A stretch of DNA of 64,000 bases from assembly GCA_026261815.1 (NCBI GenBank), contig JAMPIT010000059.1, forward strand, positions 14,680,001-14,744,000, in the 5' to 3' direction. The position numbers and the translations under genes are program-made. Every line of letters begins with the position of its first letter. Within the stretch, counting starts at the first letter, position 1. Positions 53,378-62,717 of the stretch are shown here, one piece after another. Under the pieces are notes generated by a model. That model had not been told where the DNA came from. It ran no database searches and worked only from the letters and a program-made list of their open reading frames with translations. Source of the stretch: Monarcha castaneiventris obscurior (taxonomy: Eukaryota > Chordata > Aves > Passeriformes > Monarchidae).

Positions 53378-56300
53378 GTGAGTATATTGCTTTGTGTGCT
53401 TAATGCCTGAATCCAGCCTTCCTAACCTTGATGATGTCCATTGCTTTGCTTTCTTCCTTCACTCGGCTTGATGATGATATCACAACCATTTACCCAGCTA
53501 AGAGCTGGTTCCTCATTTGGCATGTGGCTACATTAGAGTGATTGCCTCTGCCCCTTTGAATGGGCACACTTGCAAGTTGACCTTGGGGTAGGAGCCGGAA
53601 GGCTGCAGTGTTTCACTGGTATTTTAGGTGCCATATTTGAAGATGTAGCACAGGGCTCTTGGTGGCACTAGGGAAGGGGAACAAAGCGAACAGGTTGGAG
53701 GAGTGGATGCAAATGAGCTTGTGAAGCCCTGACTGGCTGATTTGCACAAATCCTGAGCTGGGCTTTCATTATTGCCAGCACTATCCTGGTCTGGGGCTCT
53801 CACTTGCAATTTTTTTCTCTCTGTGCTTCTATCACCTGCCACAAGCTGAGAGCTGTGGGGCAACAGTCGGAAGGCTGCCAGGACAGGGGCTGCCTGCAAA
53901 ATGCAGTGGGTCAAATTAATCCTTCAGGAAACCTTACTGAGAAGAAGGGTGTTGGTTGTGTTCCCTGGCACGGCTGAAAAATATATTAGTAGAATAAATA
54001 CAGTGGCATGGCTGACAAAGTATATTCAGCGGTTTTCACTCTGACACTATCTTTTAACCCAAATATCAAGTCTCCTAACTCATACAAATTAATTTGAATC
54101 TTTCATCAGCTTTATGTACAGCTTTTGCTGCTGAGGCATCTGGATACAGAGTCTTGTCTCCAAGTCTGCTGTGTCCAGGACAAACGAGAATCCCTAGACT
54201 TCAACAATGAGATGTCTCCTTCACTCAGTGACCCCCAGCTCTCCATTCTACCTGTATCTGAGAAGAACTACAAAACAAAACCAACCCAAATAACCCAACC
54301 AAAAATGTGGAGGCTGTAATTTAGAACATATTCAGGGGAATCAAAACACACAAAAAAGTAAACAAACCAGTGTTTTTATCCACTTCTGCCCTGGTTAGAA
54401 AGCCAGGACAATTGTCTGTGGCATGCAAGAAGCTCCCAAGATGCTGTTCAGCTCAACAGCCTAATTAATGTGTCTCCAACCTAATTAGTTGGTCAGAGGT
54501 GCAGATGAGCACTTTAATTGCACCAATGTATCATCACTTTTGACCAATCCCAGTCATGCCTACACAAGCAGAACAATGCAACTTGTGCAGGTTTTTGTGG
54601 CGGCTGTACAAGGAAGGTGGATAAATCATGGAGGCCTCATTCTGCCACCCCTGTGCTCACAGAGCGAGATGCCGTGTCAGGAGAGGGGTTTGAAACGCCA
54701 GGGCTAACAGTGAGTGAAATGCTCTCAGCATGAGTGAGTGTTCCTGAACAGCAGATTAGCACACCGAGCAAAGCGCTTACCTAAAATTAAGCGTTTTCCT
54801 CTACTTACACCCTGATATTCTTGTCTCCAATTATGTTTGTTTTGTTTGCTTTTCCTTTTTTCTCTGTGTATGCAGATGCTGATGAGAGAAGTCTACACAG
54901 AGATCAAGGAATGGGTAAGGTCTGAGTAGCACACTAAAATAAAAGCTTGGGTGGACTTCAGTTGTTAAATCTATATACTTTAAATATTATTGTCTTCAGC
55001 TGGGTTTGAAGTACTAATGTACCTAGGCAAGTAAACAAATTTACAATGTCTTACTTAGAAGTTCCTTCTCCAGGAAGAGCTAGAATAAGCAAAACATAGC
55101 CTGAAACAAGGCCAGCTTCCCTTGGAACTTATTGAAAGGGATCTTGTTGAAATCAAAACAGTTGTGTTCTAATAAATTAATGCAGATCCCTTTTGGCATG
55201 GGGCTGTTGAAGGCAGCCCACAGGCAGATACCCAGTCCCAAAACTGCATTGCAGAGGTCCACAGTGCTGGCACCCCAGCAGGACCAAATTCACTCGTGTG
55301 ATCACTGGTTTTGCAGGGGCAGCAGCTGCTGACATGGCACCTCTATGTTAGTTTCCTGCCACACCATCCAAGCAGAGCCCTTCTTTATTGGACTTCCCAG
55401 AACTGGGAAATCCTGTCTGCTGGCAGTGTGGCTGGACAAAAGGAGCAGGGCTGGAGTGTTGGGATGCTACAGCTGAAGCAAAGGGAGCGTGCAGACAACT
55501 GCTGGTGCAGTAGCCCCTGTGTCAGGGTCCCTCTTCACCCTCTAGCTCCACAGCAGCTGGATTGGTTTACCAGGAGTCCAGTAGAAGCAAAGTAGGAAAT
55601 TAGGCTGTAGGTGTTTTCCTGTGGCTGAAAATCTGTTGCACTAAAAAAAAAATATTATTTGCCTATGTTAAAAGCCAGTTTTGAGGGGAGTGTTAAGATT
55701 TCAGCTTCCTCTGCTGGTGTGTTTGGAGGAGGGGAGGTGACTTTGTTAGTGTATGTGGGCACCTGAACGCTGCAGAGGAGCTCAGGGTAGCACTGCTTCT
55801 TGACCATGCTGATAAGGATGTGGCATTTTTTGTGGGCATAAAATTGAATGGAGCAGCTCCCTGCTGGCACTGAGCTTTCTGTGAGGTGCCTGATGACTGT
55901 GCCCTGCTCACATGCTTCTGGCAGTGGTAATCAATAATGCTAAGGGAAGCAAAAATATTTCCCTCAAAGGTTAGATGGGTGTAGGTGTTCTGTCTCTTTA
56001 CAGGCAGAGAGGTTCAGCTGCTGGGGTCACATGTCTGCCAAACAGGATCAGACCCTGGAGAGCTGCCAGGTGCAGATTTCTCCATCTTGTTTTCCATGAG
56101 TGGCCCATGCTTTGCCTTTTGAAGGAGCAAGGCATACCTGTAGCATCAGGATATTTGGATGAAACTGGGAATCAGGCTAGATGGTCTAACTATCCCTGCT
56201 ACTTTCTATAAGGTTCTATAGTGCTGCATTTTTAAGATGTAGCGTAGGCTACTTGTTCAAACCTGAAAAAAACCCCACCACTACCAACCCTCCATATGGC

Positions 56301-57702
56301 ACCTCCTGAAGACCTTGTGCAATGACTGTCTTAAAATACCTTTTTAAAAATATGTTCAGGTGTTGTTTTTAAATGAACCCTCTGACCTTGATCACTTGAG
56401 AATATCTAGCTGAATTAAAAATGAACTGCTAAAAACTTGTTTTAAATATTACCCTGCATTTCAGAATATGGCTTATATGAAAACTGCATATATATTCAAA
56501 ATTGAACTGTGCATTAATATATCAACATCAACCCTGTATATTAATGTAATTAAAACAAGCCTTCTGTTGCTTTGGAAATTATTTAACAGTTGACAAGTTC
56601 AAAGGCGAAAGAAAGTAAAAATTTCAGACAAACATGGTTTTGTCCTTTTGTCCATTACTTTGGTAATGTAGTTATCAGTGTTAGTAAATTGTTCCTCTTG
56701 CATGCCTGTATGGTTTTAGTCAAACAGGAAGTATGATGGAGGTATCATGTCAGAATTGGGTAAATTTGCTAATAACATGTATTCCTTGAAAGTTTGTGAA
56801 ATAATAATAATGCCACAATTAGATGTTCTTTCATGTTTATCCAAAATCTATGTGTAAGTTCAGATATAGTGCAAGCTGAAGCATATTTTATAAATGTCCA
56901 TGTGTATAAATAGACATTGATGTATGTGCATATATACATGTGTTTATCATTAAGGCTATATATATTGAAAAATATCACATGGCGTTGCTTGAGAAGCCTT
57001 CACAATGCAGAATAGTTTCTGTAAAGTTATAAAAGACTCATAGGGAAAAGCTTGCAAAATCCTTTCATCTAAAATAATCACAGAATCATCACAGATTCAC
57101 AGAATGTTTTGGGTTGGGAGGGACCTTAAAGATCATCTTGTTCCAACCCCCTGCTATGGGCTGGGACACCTCCCACTAGACCTGGTTGTTCAGAGCCCAT
57201 CTAAGGTTGGAGAATTTACTCTTCAGTGCATCTCACCTCAACATGGAGCTTTTCAGTTTTACAAGGAGCATTCTCTCTCTGCTCTTTCATTCCTTCATGC
57301 ATGCACACATATGGATGGATATACCTTCTGATAGGAGGTGACTCCAAATTACTGGATAGCTGTACTCCAATATTAAAAGAACATCTCCTCATCCCTTTCA
57401 TCTTGGAAATAATTTCATGTGAATGTCCTGTGCAAATGGATCTATATAATACACTGATGTAATATATGCACGTGAAAATCTGGAGGAATGCTTTGTAACA
57501 AAGCTGGATGAACATTACTGTGGACCACCTATTGCCTGTGAGTACCCCACTGTATTTTCAACCATCCTTTTTTTGCTCAGCAGGAAATTATTCAGAGGTG
57601 TCTCAAAGCCAAAAGTGTGGTAAGCTGTGGATCAATAGAGATTCATATGGCTCATATGAATCTCTATTGAGAGATCATATGGATATAGTTTCTTTTTCCT
57701 GA
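53257..57702 (+). CDS. Candidate new three-exon gene: 92-residue single-pass membrane (or secreted) microprotein
   Basis: I do not recognise this protein. The coding parts are 53257-53377, 54876-54914 and 57584-57702: 279 nt, 92 codons plus TGA. The ATG sits in ACCATGG and is the first after an in-frame TGA at 53218. Introns obey GT-AG, both in phase 1, with donors CGAG/GTGAGT and ATGG/GTAAGG and long pyrimidine tracts before both acceptors. Residues 1-16 are mixed, 17-36 hydrophobic (FLLV, GLICCLLFVICG; one Glu at 22), then KFHR and a hydrophilic tail with Y56-SEV and Y78-ESL, both YxxPhi motifs, plus Asn55-Tyr-Ser, a glycosylation sequon if lumenal. AATAAA follows the stop by 16 nt. Tail-in topology would suit a small membrane adaptor; a signal peptide and secreted peptide is the alternative. 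Both are inference. No homology was tested. A non-coding transcript remains possible. Confidence 0.5.
54876..54914 (+). CDS. Candidate gene, coding exon 2 (39 nt)
   Basis: A 39-nt exon encoding 13 residues, charged (DADERSLHRDQGM). The acceptor has a long T/C tract (TTTCCTTTTTTCTCTGTGTATGCAG). The donor is ATGG/GTAAGG. Being a multiple of three in phase 1, it could be skipped without breaking the frame. Confidence 0.45.
56150..56225 (+). mobile_element. Possible old LINE 3' end (CR1/L3-like)
   Basis: GGCTAGATGGTCTAACTATCCC followed by CTGCTACTTTCTATAAGGTTCTATAG resembles the 3' tails of ancient CR1/L3-type LINEs (pattern: TAGATGATCT, a pyrimidine-rich block, TTCTATG). No body is recognisable upstream. 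Low confidence. Confidence 0.3.
57076..57211 (-). mobile_element. CR1 LINE 3' end, about 135 bp
   Basis: The + strand reads TCACAGAATCATCACAGATTCACAGAATG, then GGTTGGGAGGGACCTTAAAGATCATCTTGTTCCAACCCCCTGC, GGGACACCTCCCACTAGACCTGGTTG and CCCATCTAAGGTTGG. This is the reverse complement of a typical bird CR1 3' terminus, so the element lies on the minus strand. It sits in the second intron of the candidate gene and is strongly 5'-truncated. Confidence 0.93.
57632..57670. repeat. Perfect 18-bp inverted repeat with 3-base loop
   Basis: The left arm (57632-57649) starts TCAATAGAG and the right arm (57653-57670) ends CTCTATTGA. All 18 positions pair, separated by GCT. It lies within the terminal coding exon of the candidate gene and spans the codons for its second tyrosine cluster (Tyr75, Tyr78). 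The 3-base loop is too tight for a standard microRNA precursor. Confidence 0.97.
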
Positions 57703-57718
57703 TCAATTATTTTTTTTA

Positions 57719-57724
57719 AATAAA
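57719..57724 (+). terminator. Poly(A) signal of the candidate gene
   Basis: AATAAA starts 17 nt after the last base of the stop codon and is followed by a GT-rich stretch (TTTGTTGGTAGTG, about 57732-57744), the expected downstream element. Cleavage is expected near 57735-57745. Confidence 0.5.
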
Positions 57725-57844
57725 AAATGCATTTGTTGGTAGTGCACTCTTAAGATGATTGTTTTTGCTTCTATTCCTTTGACTAAATATTTGAGGGAAG
57801 CAAGCACAAATAGATACTCCTGAACTCATTATTGTTTAAGAGAG

Positions 57845-58283
57845 TGTCCTGGTTTGGGAGGACAGGGTTAATTTTTTCAGTGGCCAAGAGGGGCCATGGC
57901 TAGGACCCAGAGGTTGTTCTGTACCACCTCAGGTCATTTTCCAGGGATGGAGAAAGGGATCCCTTCTGGGTCAGTGTAGTGTGGTGGAGGGAGAGGTTGG
58001 GTATTGTCAGGGGTGAGAACTCATGTGCAAATCCTCTGTTTCTTGCATACCTTTGTTATTAATATTGTTGCTGTAATTGTTCATTTTCAGATCTCATTGC
58101 TGTTTCCAGTAGATTGGTCTTTTCTCCACCCATGATCTTTACCTTTCGTGGCTCCAAATCTCCTCTCCATCCTGCTGCAGGGGAAAGGGAAGAGGGAGGA
58201 CGAGTGATTGAGTGAAGGGCATGTAGTTTGGAGAGTCTCAGTGAGAGCACTAAATTGGGGAGTACCATTTCTAAACCATGACA
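57845..58283. mobile_element. Solo LTR of an endogenous retrovirus (about 439 bp)
   Basis: The left end is TGTCCTGGTTT and the right end AAACCATGACA, an imperfect terminal inverted repeat with the TG...CA ends of retroviral LTRs and an opening seen in avian ERV LTRs. Flanks are GAGAG on the left and CAGAG on the right, a 4-of-5 match that could be a decayed target-site duplication. No internal viral genes are present, so it is a solo LTR. Orientation is assumed + from the opening motif but is not proven. Confidence 0.65.
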
Positions 58284-59184
58284 CAGAGCAACCGGGGTAG
58301 TTTCCACTGCCAGCTGAATGCAAGTGACACTCCTGCATATTTCTGTTGTTCTGTTGGTTAATGGAATCTTTCCCTTTAGCTACCACACTTGGATTTTTTC
58401 CCCTCAAGCTTCTTTAAAATACAGGTGCTACTAGAGCACCACACTTTCCCACTTACAGCCCATAACCCCTCAAGAACACTCAAAAAACTGTAGAGGAATA
58501 ATGGGCATGCCCAGGTTAGTTGCATTACTTGTAGCTGGGACCTGATAATATGCAAAATGTTCTGTGAGAGACTTTATACTGGGGTCTTAACAGGTAAAAT
58601 AAATTAGGCTGTGGGGTTTGGAGACAGGGAAGTTGCTGGGAAAAGGGCACTGCAGCAAACTGATTATGTACACAAATGGTTACCTATGCTTGTAACCTAA
58701 ACTGAGTTGCTGGGATTTCTTACACTATAGGAAGTTGTGTAACATATCTTTCTCTATCCTCTCTGCGGGTCTTTCATTATTTTCCCTTCACCTGCAACAT
58801 GACAGTTCATTTTTCTATGCTTATGGTTGCCACCTCATGCAAGAAGAAAATACATAATTTCCAGGGTAATCTTGTGTGGAGGACCAGGCATAAGCAGATA
58901 AGCATGTTTTATTCTCAAACATTCTGACTGTTGCGAGAGGAAAGTTGTTAATGGAAGAGAGGATCCTGTGGAGATGGAGAAGCCCTGTACTGAGCCAGAT
59001 TCCTTTTCTGCCTTGAGGTTTGTGCTCATCGTGCCTTCACTGACTTCCCCTCACCCCAACTCCCTTCCTGGAGGGCTCTGAGGAGCCGTCTGTGCATGCA
59101 CAAACAATGTCACTCAAATGGTGTGAAAAACCTATTTTACATAAGAGGTGTGCACCAGATAAACTAGAAAAGGAAGTGGATCGG

Positions 59185-59213
59185 TCTCTTTTTCTCTTTC
59201 TCTCTCTCTCTCT
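59185..59213 (+). repeat. CT-rich microsatellite tract
   Basis: The tract is TCTC/TTTC-rich with about eight CT dinucleotides at 59200-59213. It ends 11 bases before an AG at 59223-59224. Confidence 0.75.
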
Positions 59214-62200
59214 GTTGACCCCAGACTTGGACTGGCCATGGTGGCAGGACCAACATGGGGTCTAAGAACTGATGATCTCTTTCCTTCTCTTTCTCCCATT
59301 TCCGTCTTAATTTCTCTCCTTCCTTGCTTTGTCTTGGCAAACTGCAGCTATCATATTCTTACCCTGAACTCTGTACTGAAGTTTGCTGTGAGGATTGGGA
59401 ACATGTTAAAGATAATTGTAGAAGCTGAGAGCTTTTTAGCCACTGATTACATAGTGGGCTAGTTTCTGGAGTTAAGGCAACTATATAAAAAAAGATATGA
59501 GATTCCTGACATGTGGACTGGTGTCTTTGTTCAGCCTGATGAGAATTTATAATGAACAGCCTACCCCCTCCTGAGTGGGCTGTGACATCCTGCCCACGCA
59601 GTTTTGGCCACCATGCGGAACAGTCCAGGTCCAGGTGGAAAACCACCTGTAAACTAAATGATTGATATCCATCCAGTGACATTTCCCACAACAGGGATTG
59701 TCAGCTGGAGAAGTGCTATGCAACTGTATTTTATCCTTGGAAGGGTTTGGGTAGAGTCCTGAAAGCATCCAGAGCTGTGGGGTGGAAGTGAATGAATATT
59801 GGGCTTCTCCTAAGCACTGCTGTGCTACAGGGCTTATTTGGGCTGTGTTTGCAGCCTGTGTGGTTTCACCCGACCAGCTGGAGCTGTGCTGCCTGTTTTA
59901 GCCATAGGCACCCAAGCTCTGCTCCTTTTGTAGCCTGCACAGAGGAGTCCTGCTCAGCCCATCCAGAAAGCTCAAGGATCAGATAGCACCTCTCTCATTC
60001 CTTGCTTGTAAATCATCCAGGAGAAATATTGTTTACCTCTGGGTTTAAGAACTGATCTTATTACGGTGTCTGCAGATGGGACTGATTGCAAAAGTAAGCT
60101 GGTTGTATAAAACCAAAGACGCCCCTCTGGCCTTTCAAAGCAACAGAGAAGCTGCCACCTAGAAACCATCAGGGATGTGTACCTTTCTCTCCTGTTCTGA
60201 AACAAAGGACAGGTACTCTCCTATTGGCTTTTCTGTGAGATGAATTTCTGTGTATTGATTTTATGACCTTTCAACTGCTGTCTCTCAAGTCTTCTGCACT
60301 GACAGCATTATGAGGATCAGCTGTATGGTCAGAGCTTGGAAAATGTTTATATCTTCGGTTCTTTCTGAGTCAGATGGGTTCACAAAATCCTTAGGGCTGA
60401 ATGATGATATCATTTCTCACCTCTGTACTTCACAGGTCAAATTATTGCAGCTGCTCAGAGAATTGGAAGAATTCAGTCCAGAGATTTAGCCTTTAGCATC
60501 CATTTCTGCTCTTAGTGAAGTTAAGGGGAAATTCCTTCAGGATCAGAGTGGCTACCTGTTTGTGCACATTTGCTCATGCACTCATCTGCTGAAACGTGGC
60601 TGTATGCCACTATGTTAAATTCTGCACCTAAAAATAGATTTCTTTGCAGAAACAAGGGGCTTGCTTTGTTCACATTCATTCCTTTTCCCCTGATTGATTG
60701 TTTCTGTCTGTCAGCAGCAACAAAGCCTTATTGTTTTGGTGCTCCAACTGGGACGCATTAAATGGATCCTGTTTTCAGAAATGGCTGAGACTCCAAGCCC
60801 TTGAGATATTTGCCCATTAGACTGCTTCACCCTGGATAGCCCAAAATGGTGGCAGTTGCACCTTCCCTTCTTAGTAATATTTGCTTTTGATGCAGTTTTC
60901 TGCAACTTAATGATTTAAGCCCACCTGGTTTGTGATTGCTGGGGAGAAGAGACAGTAGATTGCTCTTCAGGTACTCATCTTGGCATCTTGTAGAAAACAC
61001 TGCCACTTTTTAGCCAAGTGATCTCTCACTTTTGCTCATTCTCATCCTGCTGACCGTTCATTCTCCATTCACCAGGCTCACAAACAACCTCATTTTTCAC
61101 ACCTACTTCTCCATTTGTTGACACTTTGGGCTCCTGCCCATTGCTCTCCCTCAGCAGCAAGCTCATTCACATTCCATATTCAAAACCCACAACATGATTC
61201 ATTGAACAGCAAAGTGCTTTTGCTTTGCACTGTTTGTCTGAGACTGACCTGAAGGATGACATTATAAATGAGCTCTTACATCTGAATTGCTTTGTCCTGA
61301 TTAGCAAAGTCAGTAGAAAATGGCAAGGAGCGTTTGGTCTTGAGTGGGATCAGCTGCTTTTCCAAAGTTTCTCTACTCATTGGTCTTACATGTTTGCTTC
61401 CCTCTGTTGCACGGGGTGTGCCAGTTTCAGTTTTTAGGCTCCCGAGGGAGATTTTTGAAAAGGACAATTTACTACAGATGACTTTCACAAAAAAAAACCC
61501 CAACCAAAAACCCCAACCAAATCCTAAACCAACAGAACTGAAGTGGCATTCAGTATGAAAAGAGGTGGATGAGCTGGATACTGGAACCTCTCAAATCAGC
61601 AAAATTAAAGTTGCAGCATTCTCATGGTTTACAACATTTCCAGACTGTGCATTTACAAGATCATTAAAATAAATGGGAATATTCACTCCTCAACAGTAGA
61701 ATTCAACTTAAAAATGTCACAGTATTTTCTAAATTTTTCGTGGATCATTCAGACCAACATTTCAAATCCAGATGTGACTAATTTTGATGCATGTCACCAA
61801 AAGGGAAGAACCAAAGATCAGTCTGATTTTTGTCATCCACAGATTAATGTGAACATATTGCCCCAGTGAGCTGTTTGTTTTTCCATATTTACTCAGCTTT
61901 CTTTTAATTTCAATTGTATTCTGTATCCATGCCATCAAAATCTCAGTCATGACCACTGACTACTGCTGATGTCAACATCAAGATTTATAGAGCTGCAAAA
62001 TACTACTGTGAGGGCTAAGACTTTATTTTGAGACGTAATGAGTCTCAGTAGACATCATAATAGAGATTATTAAGTGCTTTATTATGTACAGTAATTATTG
62101 TTGTCATGCGGAACATCTCAGCTTGTGACATAAAAGTGGTGATTTTTCAGACTAATAGTAAGGAAAATGAGTTTAAATTTGAGATCTAGAAGAAAACCAT

Positions 62201-62633
62201 TCTTAAAAATGATCAGAATAGCTCGTGAGCTTTCCTAGCACCTGTTATTGTTCACTGATAAGAATGAAACTCTGGAGTAACACAATTAGCTGATGAAGAA
62301 GAAAGATTTTTTCTGTTATAGAAAAAAGTGAAAGATGGGAGTTGAAGCAGCATATAAACATAAGCACAGGAAATAAGTATTAAACTTGTAGTGTCTTAAC
62401 ACTATTGGAAATTGGGACTTTTTTGGTTTTAATAAGTGATAGTTAAAGCTATAACCAGGCTTTGGTGGAGTGGAGTAATGGTCTCAAGAAACCACTGGAA
62501 TTCAGAAATTAGAATTTCTCTCAAAGGTGAGGAAGGAGAGAGAAGGACAATATGTAGAAAATAGGACTTGGTTTTACTTCAGGGGTGGTGAAATATATGT
62601 GAAATATAGGGACTACTTGTGACTAATTTACTG

Positions 62634-62717
62634 ATTAGTTAATAGTTTGTGACCTATGTATTAATATTATTAACTCAACTATAATTAAGCTATTAGTTAA
62701 TAGTATGTGACCCATGT
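62634..62717 (+). repeat. Spaced 26-bp direct repeat (24/26 identical)
   Basis: ATTAGTTAATAGT.TGTGACC.ATGT occurs at 62634-62659 and again at 62692-62717, start to start 58 bp apart. Only two positions differ. The intervening 32 bp are AT-rich and do not repeat. Confidence 0.9.

Larger units (their letters stand above)
57584..57740 (+). other. Candidate gene, terminal exon (CDS to 57702, short 3' UTR)
   Basis: The acceptor is CATCCTTTTTTTGCTCAGCAG, ending 57583. The exon encodes residues 54-92: both tyrosine motifs, one cysteine (Cys65) and an acidic-hydrophobic end. Stop TGA is at 57700-57702. A donor-like TGTG/GTAAGC at 57616-57625 inside the exon could splice onward in an alternative transcript, again in phase 1. 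The exon end near 57740 is inferred from the poly(A) signal. Confidence 0.5.

Noticed and set aside
57508..57702. 64-codon frame read from an ATG at 57508
   Set aside because: Its upstream part crosses the acceptor at 57583 and is likely intronic; only 57584-57702 is kept, as the terminal exon of the candidate gene.
58731..58865. 135-nt phase-1 block considered as a firm fourth exon
   Set aside because: The acceptor tract is weak, the donor (GTAATC) is poor and the peptide looks arbitrary, so it is kept only as a hypothesis.
61609..61869. Open frame of about 86 codons in AT-rich sequence, considered as a further exon
   Set aside because: No acceptor gives phase-1 entry into this frame, and the peptide shows no recognisable fold such as a TNF or lectin domain.
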